Assembly: GCF_003268675.1 (NCBI RefSeq)
Contig: NZ_CP029378.1
Span: forward strand, 7,626,001-7,690,000
Direction of reading: 5' to 3'
From: Streptomyces bacillaris
GTDB taxonomy: Bacteria > Actinomycetota > Actinomycetes > Streptomycetales > Streptomycetaceae
DNA length: 64,000 nt
Under the pieces are notes generated by a model. That model did not search any database, had not been told where the DNA came from, and saw only the letters and a list, made by a program, of their open reading frames with translations. Position 1 is the stretch's first letter; each line of letters begins with the position of its first letter. Made by a program: the position numbers and the translations under genes. Shown here piece by piece: positions 29,125 through 37,472 of the stretch.

Positions 29125-31548
29125 TTACCGCCGCTCGTGCACCCGCACCACCCGCAGCTGCGGCGAGCGCGCGATGTCCTTCTCGCAGAACCGGGACGTC
29201 ACCCACCGCCCGTCCGAGAACAGCCGCGTCTGGTCGCTGTAGTGCGGCGAATTCGGGTTCGAGGACTGGGAGTACGTGAGCAGCGTCCGGGCCACCGGGC
29301 ACCGGCTGTCGTCCCAGCCGACGGCCTGGATGTAGCTCGAACCGGCCGACACCTCGGTGTAGCCGCCCGCCGCCGGGTTCCACACCGGCTCGATCTTGTT
29401 CCAGACGCCCAGCGACTCCGTCCCGCCGCCGACCGGGATGCGCTTCCCGTTCCGTACGACGAACTGGTGCTTGCCCAGAGGCGCGTCGAGCGCGATACGG
29501 GCCGCCCGCAGCTCGGTCACCGTGTCGGCCAGCGCCCTGGAGAGGCCGGGCGCGGCGGTGTCGATGCCACGCGGCGTACGTACGGGATCGGCCGCGTCGA
29601 ACGGCACCTTCCACAGCTCCGCCGCCGGTACCCCGGCCGTCGCCTTGCGCCAGAACCGGTCGAAGAGCAGCGCGCCCCGGCTGTCGTCGGCCACGCTCCG
29701 GTCCCACCGCCGCAACACCGGGCAGGCCGCCGACACATCGACCGCCGCCCCGTCACTGCCCACGGCCGTCCCGCCGGGCAGCGCCGCGCACCACTGCGCC
29801 ACATCGGCCGCGACCAGATCGCCGGTCGGCGCCCGGTTGGCGAGCTGCTGGCGCTGCAGGTCACCGACGCGCAGCCGTCCGCGCTCCGCCATCGCCGCCA
29901 CGTCCTCGATCGCGCCCCGGGTCCGGATCGACCGCTGGGTGGCGGTCGTGCCGAAGACTCGCTCGTACCCCGTCAGCGGCCGGTCGGCGTTGGCCAGCCA
30001 GGCGCTGTCGTTGGAGTTCTCGACGTACGGGGCGTTCTTCAGGGTCGGCATCCGGCCCGGCCCGAAGATGCCCGGCTGCACCGCGTCCCGGTCGCGGCCG
30101 AGCGCGCACGACGCCTTCGAGCCGTCGAGCACCGCGAGACCGGCCGAGGGGTAGGTGGCCTGGCCCAGCGGGGTCGAGCAGCGGGCCGCCAGCTCGTCCG
30201 TGATCCTCGGCAGCACCTGCGCCTGGGAGAAGAAGGAGTTGCCCGACCGGTCGGCGGCGATCGTGTTGACCCAGGGCAGCCCCTGGGAGCGGTGCAGCGA
30301 CCGCTCGATCCCGGCGGTGGAGCGGGCCTTGCTGAAGCCGAGCGCGGTGTCGGCGGCGCGCAGATTCGTCGCGTTCGGGTCGTTGAGCGCGTACGCGGTG
30401 GTCGCCGTCCAGGGCAGCGGGAGCGCCGCCCCGAACGCGGTGACCACCGGGCCGTACCGGGTCCACCACTGCGTCCGGGTGACCGGCGCCCCGTCCTTCA
30501 CCGGCACGGTGACCGTGCGCTGCGTCATCCGCTCCGGCTTCCCGTCGACAAGATAGACCGTGGGATCGGCCGGATCCAGCGTCAGCTGGTGCAGGTTCAG
30601 GGGGACGCCGGTCGCCACGGTGTGGCTCCACGCCACGTCCGCGTTGTGCCCGATCGAGATGGTCGTCGAGCCGAGGAGGGAGCCGCCCGCCACGTTCAGC
30701 TCACCGGGGATCGTCTGCTGGGACTGCCAGAAGCGGCGGCCGCCGTCCCACGGGTAGTGCGGGTTGCCGAGGAGCAGGCCGCGCCCGTTGGCGGTGGTGG
30801 AGCCCCGGAAGGCGACCGCGTTGGAGCCCATGTCGGCGTTCTGCGTCGAGAGGAGGCGCTCGGCCGCCGCTGCCGCCTCCTTGGGGGTGACTCCCGCTGC
30901 GGGCGGTGCGACCGTCGGCGGGCGGGTCGCCGTGATGCCGTCGACGGCACGCCCCTGCCCGCCGAGCACCGACAGCGCGAAGCCGTGCGCCGCCATGTCC
31001 AGCGCGGTGATCGGCCGCACCCAGGAGGCGCCCCGGCAGGCGGGATCGGTGATGCGGTGACGGTTCTGCGCCAGCCACGCGTTGTACCCGGCGGCGAACC
31101 CGCGCATCGACTCCTTGGCCTCCCGGCTCGGACCCGCCGGGGCCGGAACCTTCAGCAGCCTCTCCACCGTCCCGCTCTCCCGGACGCCCCGGAAGAACAG
31201 ATCGCTCGAGAGGTTCGTGGTCGCCGAGGAGAGGGAGAAGTCCGGTGCCGCGTCCGGGCCGAAGAACTTCGACCGCTCTCCGCGCACGGTGACGAACCCG
31301 TCCGCCAGCGTGCAGACCTGGTCGGCGGCCTGCGCCCAGCCGGTGCCGAAGCCGAGGTTCGCGTAGTCCTTCGCCACGATGTGCGGAATGCCGTACTCCG
31401 TGTACCGGACGGTGGCGGAGAGCCCGCCGCCCTTCGGGTGCCGGGCCTCCGGCGCACCGGAGGCGGCGGCCGGTGGCAGCGACGCCGACACGGTGAACAG
31501 GGCGAGACCGGAGACCGCGAAGAGTCTGAGGCGGTTACGGAAGGTCAA
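29125..31548 (-). CDS. Secreted penicillin acylase-family Ntn hydrolase (amide/AHL acylase-like)
   Basis: 807 residues. The start is TTG at 31548: GGAGG lies 7 bases upstream, a signal peptide follows at once (FRNRLRLFAVSGLALFTVSASLPPAAASG) and no ATG or GTG fits. The precursor pattern is alpha chain, spacer, then the autocleavage site ADM-G241-S242-N243 with Ser242 becoming the N-terminal nucleophile of the beta chain. The conserved LLLGNPHYPW and SHTVATG phrases follow. The family hydrolyses amide-linked acyl chains: penicillins, acyl-homoserine lactones, and lipopeptides such as aculeacin. Secretion and sequence style fit the actinobacterial aculeacin/AHL acylase group; the substrate is inferred. 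It is divergent from the CoA ligase at 31794, which could activate the released fatty acid. Confidence 0.9.
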   Translation of the reverse strand: MTFRNRLRLFAVSGLALFTVSASLPPAAASGAPEARHPKGGGLSATVRYTEYGIPHIVAKDYANLGFGTGWAQAADQVCTLADGFVTVRGERSKFFGPDAAPDFSLSSATTNLSSDLFFRGVRESGTVERLLKVPAPAGPSREAKESMRGFAAGYNAWLAQNRHRITDPACRGASWVRPITALDMAAHGFALSVLGGQGRAVDGITATRPPTVAPPAAGVTPKEAAAAAERLLSTQNADMGSNAVAFRGSTTANGRGLLLGNPHYPWDGGRRFWQSQQTIPGELNVAGGSLLGSTTISIGHNADVAWSHTVATGVPLNLHQLTLDPADPTVYLVDGKPERMTQRTVTVPVKDGAPVTRTQWWTRYGPVVTAFGAALPLPWTATTAYALNDPNATNLRAADTALGFSKARSTAGIERSLHRSQGLPWVNTIAADRSGNSFFSQAQVLPRITDELAARCSTPLGQATYPSAGLAVLDGSKASCALGRDRDAVQPGIFGPGRMPTLKNAPYVENSNDSAWLANADRPLTGYERVFGTTATQRSIRTRGAIEDVAAMAERGRLRVGDLQRQQLANRAPTGDLVAADVAQWCAALPGGTAVGSDGAAVDVSAACPVLRRWDRSVADDSRGALLFDRFWRKATAGVPAAELWKVPFDAADPVRTPRGIDTAAPGLSRALADTVTELRAARIALDAPLGKHQFVVRNGKRIPVGGGTESLGVWNKIEPVWNPAAGGYTEVSAGSSYIQAVGWDDSRCPVARTLLTYSQSSNPNSPHYSDQTRLFSDGRWVTSRFCEKDIARSPQLRVVRVHERR

Positions 31549-31793
31549 GGGTGTTCCTCCCAACACAGCGGGTGGCCAGGGTGGTTCGCCCGGTCCGCCG
31601 GGCAGCCACGCGCCACTCAGCCAGGGCGCCGCGCCCGCTGTCAACCGTCTGGTCGGTATCCGGCCGCCCGGCACACCCCGGCCTCCCCGTGACACGCCCC
31701 GCTCGCCGCCCTCCGCCCCGACATCCCCGCTCCCGTGCCGACACTCCCCGACGGCCCCTTGACCCGCCGGGCCCGGCCGCACAGGATCACGCC

Positions 31794-33293
31794 ATGACCG
31801 GTGTACGCAGCAGCACAGTCGACGGCGTCCTCACCCGCAGCGCCCGCCGCACCCCGGAACGGACCGCCGTACGGTACGGCGACCGCGTCTGGAGCTACCG
31901 GGCCCTGGACGCGGCGGTCTCCACCACGGCTGCTGTCCTGACGGGGGATCACGACCTGCACCCCGGCGACCGGGTGGCCTCGTACGCCCACAACTCGGAC
32001 GCCTATCTGATCGCCTTCCTCGCCTGCGCGAGGGCCGGGCTCATCCACGTACCGGTCAACCAGAACCTCACCGGCGACGACCTGGCCTATCTCCTGGACC
32101 AGTCGGGATCCGCCCTCGTCCTCACCGACCCGGACCTCGCGGACCGGGTCCCCGTCGGCCGCCCCGTACGAGCTCTGCGCGACGCTCCGGGCTCGCTCCT
32201 GGACGCCCTGGGGACCGAGCGGCCCTTCACCCCGGAGCGGGCCCCCGGCTCCGGCGACCTGGTGCAGCTGCTCTACACCTCCGGGACCACGGCCCTCCCC
32301 AAGGGCGCGATGATGACGCACGGGGCCCTGGTCCACGAGTACGTCAGCGCGATCACCGCCCTCGGCCTGGCGGCGGGCGACCGGCCCGTGCACTCGCTGC
32401 CGCTCTACCACTCCGCCCAGATGCACGTCTTCCTGCTGCCGTATCTGGCGGTCGGCGCGGAGAACACCATCCTGGACGGGCCGGACGCGGGCCGGATCTT
32501 CGACCTGGTCGAAGCGGGCCTGGCCGACAGCCTGTTCGCCCCGCCCACCGTCTGGATCGGCCTCTCCCACCACCCCGACTTCGCCGCCCGCGACCTCTCC
32601 GCCCTCCGCAAGGCGTACTACGGGGCGTCGATCATGCCCGTGCCCGTCCTGGAACGGCTCCGCGCCCGCCTGCCCCACCTGGCCTTCTACAACTGCTTCG
32701 GCCAGAGCGAGATCGGCCCGCTCGCCACCGTCCTCGGACCCGACGAGCACGAGGGGCGGATGGAGTCCTGCGGCCGGCCCGTCCTCTTCGTGGAGGCCCG
32801 GGTGGTCGACGAGGAGGGCCGCGAGGTCCCCGACGGCACGGCAGGCGAGGTGGTCTACCGCTCGCCCCAGCTCTGCACCGGCTACTGGGACAAGCCCGAG
32901 GAGACGGCGGAGGCCTTCCGCGACGGCTGGTTCCGCTCGGGCGACTTGGCGGTCCGGGATGCCGAGGGCTACTTCACCGTCGTCGACCGGGTGAAGGACG
33001 TCATCAACTCGGGCGGCGTCCTCGTCGCCTCCCGCCAGGTGGAGGACGCCCTCTACACCCACCCCGCCGTCGCCGAAACCGCGGTCGTCGGCCTGCCCGA
33101 CGAGCGCTGGATCGAGGCCGTCACCGCCGTCGTGGTCCTGCGCGACGAGGCGAGCGACGCCGAACTCATCGCCCACGCCCGCGAGAAGCTCGCCCCCTTC
33201 AAGGCACCCAAGCGGATCGTCTTCGTGGAGGAGCTGCCCCGCAACGCCAGCGGAAAGATCCTCAAGCGGCAACTGCGCGACGAGCTCACCTGA
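31794..33293 (+). CDS. Acyl-CoA synthetase, fatty-acid-CoA ligase type
   Basis: 499 residues with ANL motifs in order: P-loop YTSGTTALPKG, YNCFGQSEIGP, GWFRSGDLAVRDAEGYFTVVDRVKDVINSGGVLVASRQVED, and C-terminal Lys in ASGKILKRQLR. ATG 31794 lies 246 bases from the divergent acylase start. The ribosome site is weak (AGGATCACGCC). It probably activates medium or long fatty acids to CoA esters. Its stop lies 10 bases from the convergent ABC ATPase stop. Confidence 0.92.
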   Translation: MTGVRSSTVDGVLTRSARRTPERTAVRYGDRVWSYRALDAAVSTTAAVLTGDHDLHPGDRVASYAHNSDAYLIAFLACARAGLIHVPVNQNLTGDDLAYLLDQSGSALVLTDPDLADRVPVGRPVRALRDAPGSLLDALGTERPFTPERAPGSGDLVQLLYTSGTTALPKGAMMTHGALVHEYVSAITALGLAAGDRPVHSLPLYHSAQMHVFLLPYLAVGAENTILDGPDAGRIFDLVEAGLADSLFAPPTVWIGLSHHPDFAARDLSALRKAYYGASIMPVPVLERLRARLPHLAFYNCFGQSEIGPLATVLGPDEHEGRMESCGRPVLFVEARVVDEEGREVPDGTAGEVVYRSPQLCTGYWDKPEETAEAFRDGWFRSGDLAVRDAEGYFTVVDRVKDVINSGGVLVASRQVEDALYTHPAVAETAVVGLPDERWIEAVTAVVVLRDEASDAELIAHAREKLAPFKAPKRIVFVEELPRNASGKILKRQLRDELT

Positions 33294-33302
33294 ACCCGGC
33301 CG

Positions 33303-34070
33303 CTACAGCCGCCCCGCCTCCACGATCCGGCGCAGGAACTTCTGCGTCCGCTCCTCCCGGGGCGCGCCGAACACCTCCTGCGGGGTGCCGCGCTCCAGCA
33401 CCACGCCCGCGTCCAGGAAGCAGACCTGGTCGGCCACCTCACGGGCGAAGGCCATCTCATGGGTGGCGATCACCATCGTCATGCCCTCGTCCTTCACCTC
33501 GCGGACCAGGTTCAGCACCTCGCCCACCAGCTCCGGGTCCAGGGCGGCGGTGATCTCGTCCAGGAGCAGCAGCCGGGGCCGTACCGCCAACGCCCGCACG
33601 ATGGCCGTACGTTGCTGCTGGCCGCCGCTGAGCCGGTCCGGGTACTCGTCGGCCTTGGCCCCGAGCCCGAGCCGGTCCAGCAGTTCGCGGGCCTGTGCCT
33701 CGGCGTCGGCGCGGGAGAGGCCGTGCACGCGCTGCGGGGCGAGGGTGATGTTCTGCAGGACGGTGAGGTGCGGGAAGAGGTTGTACGCCTGGAAGACCAC
33801 CCCGATCCGGCGGCGTACCGCGTCCGCGTCGGCCCGGGGGTCGGTGATCTCCTCGCCGTCCAGCCAGATCGCCCCGTCGTCCACCTCCTCCAGGAGGTTG
33901 GCGCACCGCAGCAGCGTCGACTTGCCGGACCCGGAGGCACCGATCAGCGCGGTCACCGTGTGCGGGGCGACCTCCAGGTCCACGTCCCGCAGCACCAGCG
34001 ACGTACCGAACGACTTGCGGACCGCCTCCATCCGCAGCACCGGGCCTCCCGGGGCGGCTGCCTTGCTCAT
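33303..34070 (-). CDS. Polar amino acid ABC transporter, ATP-binding protein
   Basis: 255 residues with Walker A GASGSGKST, Q-loop FQAYNLFPHLT, signature LSGGQQQR, Walker B LLLLDEITAALDP and H-loop THE. The Q-loop NLFPH phrase is typical of GlnQ/HisP-type importers. The ATG overlaps the permease stop (ATGA), so the order binding protein, permease, ATPase is translationally coupled. It energises import at the inner face of the membrane. Confidence 0.95.
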   Translation of the reverse strand: MSKAAAPGGPVLRMEAVRKSFGTSLVLRDVDLEVAPHTVTALIGASGSGKSTLLRCANLLEEVDDGAIWLDGEEITDPRADADAVRRRIGVVFQAYNLFPHLTVLQNITLAPQRVHGLSRADAEAQARELLDRLGLGAKADEYPDRLSGGQQQRTAIVRALAVRPRLLLLDEITAALDPELVGEVLNLVREVKDEGMTMVIATHEMAFAREVADQVCFLDAGVVLERGTPQEVFGAPREERTQKFLRRIVEAGRL

Positions 34071-34951
34071 ACGAGTCCTCCCTGCGCCCGCCGCCGGTCC
34101 ATCCGGGCCGTCACCCAGTCGGTGAGCCGGGTCATCGGGATGGTCAGCGCGACGAAGACCAGCCCCGCCACCACGTACGGGGTGTAGTTGAAGTCCTTGC
34201 TGGCGATGATCTGCGCCGCGTACACGGCGTCGACCGCACCGGCGATCGAGACGAGACCGGTGTCCTTCTGGAGGGAGACCAGGTCGTTGAGGAGCGGCGG
34301 CACCACCCGGCGTACCGCCTGGGGCAGCACCACGAACCGCAGGGTCTTGCCGCTGCTGAGCCCCAGCGACCGGGCGGCGGCCCGCTGCGAGGGGTGCACG
34401 GACTCGATGCCGGCCCGGAAGACCTCCGCCACGTACGCCGAGTACGTCAGCACGAGCGCCGCGCCGCCCAGCAGGACCGGGTCGTTGGTCACCCCCTCCA
34501 GGCGCAGCGCGGGCACCCCGAAGACCACCATCAACAGGCAGATGATCAGGGGCAGTCCACGGAAGAAGTCCGTGTACGCGGTGGCCAGCGCCCGGATCGG
34601 GAAGAACACCGGACCGCGCAGCGTACGGGCCACGGCCAGCAGCAGCCCGAGCGCCAGCACGGCGGAACCGCACATCAGCAGCAGCCGCAGGTTGAGCCAG
34701 AGGCCCTCCAGGACCTCGGGCAGCGCCTCGCGCGCGTAGTGGAGGCTGAAGAACGTCTCCTGCGTACGCTGCCAGCCCGGTGACCCCGTGATCAGGAAGT
34801 ACAGCACCACCCCCGTGACCAGGGTGCTGGTCGCGGCGATGGCCGTGGCCCGCCGGGTGCGGGTGCGGTGGTGGCGTTCACGGGCGAGCCTGCGCTCGGA
34901 GGGGGTGTAGGTGTCCGTGCCCACCACGGGCGGCGTCTTGTGCAGCGTCAC
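34067..34951 (-). CDS. Polar amino acid ABC transporter, permease
   Basis: 294 residues, GTG start overlapping the binding-protein stop (GTGA). A cytoplasmic basic lead is followed by about five membrane segments. The EAA loop for ATPase contact reads EVFRAGIESVHPSQRAAARSLGLS and is preceded by YTDFFRGLPLIICLLM, the HisM/GlnP family signature. A single permease gene is present, so the pore is probably a homodimer. Confidence 0.94.
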   Translation of the reverse strand: MTLHKTPPVVGTDTYTPSERRLARERHHRTRTRRATAIAATSTLVTGVVLYFLITGSPGWQRTQETFFSLHYAREALPEVLEGLWLNLRLLLMCGSAVLALGLLLAVARTLRGPVFFPIRALATAYTDFFRGLPLIICLLMVVFGVPALRLEGVTNDPVLLGGAALVLTYSAYVAEVFRAGIESVHPSQRAAARSLGLSSGKTLRFVVLPQAVRRVVPPLLNDLVSLQKDTGLVSIAGAVDAVYAAQIIASKDFNYTPYVVAGLVFVALTIPMTRLTDWVTARMDRRRAQGGLV

Positions 34952-35838
34952 TTGAGCACCGGCGCGTCGACGGCGTCGGAGAGCCATTCCTTCTCCAGGG
35001 CGGCGAGGGTGCCGTCCTTCCGCAGGGCGTCCACCGCACCGCTCACGCAGGAAGTGAGGGCGGACTCCTTGTCCAGCACCAGACCGAACTGCTCAGGATT
35101 GTCCGTGGAGTTGGGGAACTGGCCGACGACCGTCGCCTCCGGCACCTCGGCCCCCGTGATGTAGAAGGCGGTGGGCAGGTCCACCACGATGGCGTCCACC
35201 TGGCCGGTCTTCAGCGCCGACTTGGCGAAGTCGTTGCGCTGATAGACGGCGGGCTTCTGGTCGGGCTTCACCAGGTCGTTGATGAACTCCAGGCTGGTGG
35301 TGCCCACTTGGGCGCCCAGCTTGACGTCCTTCAGATCGGCCAGGCTCGTCGCCTTCGCGGCCTTCGACGACTTGAGGGCGACGACCGCCTGGCGGACGTC
35401 GTAGTAGCCCGAGGAGAAGGCGACGGCCTTCTTGCGGTCCTCGTTGATGGAGACCTGGTTGATGTCGAAGTCGAACTTCTTGGCGCCGGGCGCGAACGCG
35501 CTGTTGAACGGCGTGTGCTGCCAGACCACCGCATCGCGCTCGTAGCCGAGCTGCTTCGCCACCGCGTACGCCACCGCCGACTCGAACCCCTTGCCGTTGG
35601 ACGGGTCGTCGTCGGAGAACCAGGGGGCGTACGCGGGCTTGTCCGTGCCCACGGTCAGCTTCCCCGGGACCTCGGTGGCGAGCTTGCCCGGCGCGCACGC
35701 CCCGGCCGTCCCACCGGCCTGGCCCGATGCTTTCGTCTGCGGTCCGGCCTCCGGCTGCGGGGCGCAGCCGGTCAGGGCGGCGAGGAGGACGGCGGCGGAG
35801 CAGGCGGCGGTGACCAGGGAACGGTTGGCGAGATGCAT
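34948..35838 (-). CDS. Polar amino acid ABC transporter, lipoprotein binding protein
   Basis: 296 residues with a lipoprotein signal (LLAALTGC lipobox, Cys at about 25) and a type II periplasmic-binding fold of the SBP_bac_3 family (TVGTDKPAYAPWFSDDD, FDFDINQVSINEDRKKAVAFSSGYYDVRQAVV, GAQVGTTSLEFI). It is anchored outside the membrane and delivers a small polar or amino-acid ligand to the permease. It is the first gene of a three-gene operon. The 124-bp gap to the upstream paaK stop means co-transcription with paaK is possible but unproven. Confidence 0.94.
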   Translation of the reverse strand: MHLANRSLVTAACSAAVLLAALTGCAPQPEAGPQTKASGQAGGTAGACAPGKLATEVPGKLTVGTDKPAYAPWFSDDDPSNGKGFESAVAYAVAKQLGYERDAVVWQHTPFNSAFAPGAKKFDFDINQVSINEDRKKAVAFSSGYYDVRQAVVALKSSKAAKATSLADLKDVKLGAQVGTTSLEFINDLVKPDQKPAVYQRNDFAKSALKTGQVDAIVVDLPTAFYITGAEVPEATVVGQFPNSTDNPEQFGLVLDKESALTSCVSGAVDALRKDGTLAALEKEWLSDAVDAPVLK

Positions 35839-35962
35839 AGCGGGAGACTTCCAGTGCGCGGGCCTCCCTGTCGAGATTTTCCAGCAACTGTCCGCATAGT
35901 GAGAAGGGGTGTTGCGGACGTGTGAACTCCGTGGTGGGAGGCCTGACTTCGGGTGGTCTCGC

Positions 35963-37258
35963 TCACTCCGTCCCGGTCTCCCGCAGGTCCACGATCCGCC
36001 GGATCTTGCCCACCGAACGCTCCAGCGACTCCGGGTCCACGATCTCGACGTTCACCGACACCCCGACGCCGTCCTTGACGCCTGCCGCGATGGCCCGGGC
36101 CGCCTTCTCCCGTTCGTCGGCCGTCGCGTCCGGCCGCGCCTCCGCGAAGACCGTGAGCGCGTCCAGCCGCCCGTGCCGGGTCAGCCGCAGCTGGAAGTGC
36201 GGGGCGACGGCGGGCGTACGGAGCACGATCTCCTCGATCTGGGTCGGGAACAGGTTCACCCCGCGCAGGATCACCATGTCGTCGCTGCGCCCGGTCACCT
36301 TCTCCATCCGCCGGAAGATCCGGGCCGTCCCCGGCAGCAGCCGCGTCAGATCCCGGGTGCGGTAGCGGATCACCGGCATCGCCTCCTTGGTCAGCGAGGT
36401 GAAGACCAGCTCCCCTTCCTCCCCGTCGGGCAGCACCTCACCGGTGAACGGGTCCACCACCTCCGGGTAGAAGTGGTCCTCCCAGATGTGCAGCCCGTCC
36501 TTCGTCTCCACGCACTCCTGCGCCACCCCGGGGCCCATCACCTCGGAGAGCCCGTATATGTCGACCGCGTCGATCGCGAACCGGTCCTCGATCTCCCGCC
36601 GCATCGCCTCGGTCCATGGCTCCGCGCCGAAGATCCCCACCTCGAGGGAGGTCGTCCGCGGGTCGACGCCCTGCCGCTCGAACTCGTCCAGCAGCGTCAG
36701 CATGTACGACGGCGTCACCATGATGATCTCGGGGCGGAAGTCCTGGATCAGCTGCACCTGCCGGGCGGTCATGCCGCCGGAGGCGGGGATCACCGTGCAG
36801 CCGAGCCGCTCGGCCCCGTAGTGCGCGCCGAGCCCGCCGGTGAACAGCCCGTAGCCGTAGGCCACATGGACCTTGTGGCCGGGCCTGCCGCCCGCCGCCC
36901 TGATCGACCGGGCGACCACGTCGGCCCAGGTGTCCAGGTCCCGTTCGGTGTACCCGACCACGGTCGGGCGCCCGGTCGTCCCGCTGGAGGCGTGGATGCG
37001 GCGGACGTCCCGCTCCGGCACGGCGAACATCCCGAAGGGGTAGTTGTCGCGCAGATCGGCCTTGGTGGTGAAGGGGAAGCGGGCGAGGTCGGCGAGCGTA
37101 CGGCAGTCCTCCGGCCGCAGCCCCGCCCCGTCGAAGGCGGCCCGGTAGAAGGGGACGTTCTCGTAGGCGTGGCGCAGGGTCGTGCGGAGCCGTTCCAGCT
37201 GGAGGGCCTCCAGCTCCGCGCGTCCGAGCCGCTCCGCCGCGTCCAGCATGGCTGTCAT
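35963..37258 (-). CDS. paaK: Phenylacetate-CoA ligase
   Basis: 431 residues, the usual PaaK length. The AMP-binding P-loop is SSGTTGRPTVVGYTERDL, and further family marks are YGYGLFTGGLGAHYGAERLG, IFGAEPWTE, DIYGLSEVMGPGVAQEC, a GRSDDMVILRGVNLFPTQIEE hinge, and the late Lys in VGKIRRIVD. It converts phenylacetate, CoA and ATP to phenylacetyl-CoA. ATG 37258 (MTAML) is preferred over upstream frames antisense to the spacer. The ring-epoxidase genes paaABCDE are not nearby, so phenylacetyl-CoA would be used elsewhere. A PaaR-like palindrome lies 25 bases upstream. Confidence 0.93.
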   Translation of the reverse strand: MTAMLDAAERLGRAELEALQLERLRTTLRHAYENVPFYRAAFDGAGLRPEDCRTLADLARFPFTTKADLRDNYPFGMFAVPERDVRRIHASSGTTGRPTVVGYTERDLDTWADVVARSIRAAGGRPGHKVHVAYGYGLFTGGLGAHYGAERLGCTVIPASGGMTARQVQLIQDFRPEIIMVTPSYMLTLLDEFERQGVDPRTTSLEVGIFGAEPWTEAMRREIEDRFAIDAVDIYGLSEVMGPGVAQECVETKDGLHIWEDHFYPEVVDPFTGEVLPDGEEGELVFTSLTKEAMPVIRYRTRDLTRLLPGTARIFRRMEKVTGRSDDMVILRGVNLFPTQIEEIVLRTPAVAPHFQLRLTRHGRLDALTVFAEARPDATADEREKAARAIAAGVKDGVGVSVNVEIVDPESLERSVGKIRRIVDLRETGTE

Positions 37259-37282
37259 CAGGGCCCTTCCTCCCGAACCGGG

Positions 37283-37300
37283 CGACCGATCATTCGGTCG
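37283..37300. promoter_or_regulatory. PaaR-like operator upstream of paaK
   Basis: A perfect inverted repeat CGACCGA-TCAT-TCGGTCG (7-base arms), containing ACCG-N6-CGGT, the core I recall for PaaR/TetR sites on phenylacetate genes. It lies between paaK and the divergent hydrolase, so it could affect both. Confidence 0.65.
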
Positions 37301-37472
37301 ATCTTCCTGGGAGCAGTAATTCAGGAGGCCGGGGGCGCTGGCAAGAGCGGCGCACGGATCATCCCCGCGGACCGGGGGCGCGGCTCCCCGACGGCCTCCC
37401 GCCGGCTTCCGCGGATCGGCTCGTGGCGAAGCACGTTGCGCACGGCCCCGTGCGCCTGTTCGGATGGGTGGT

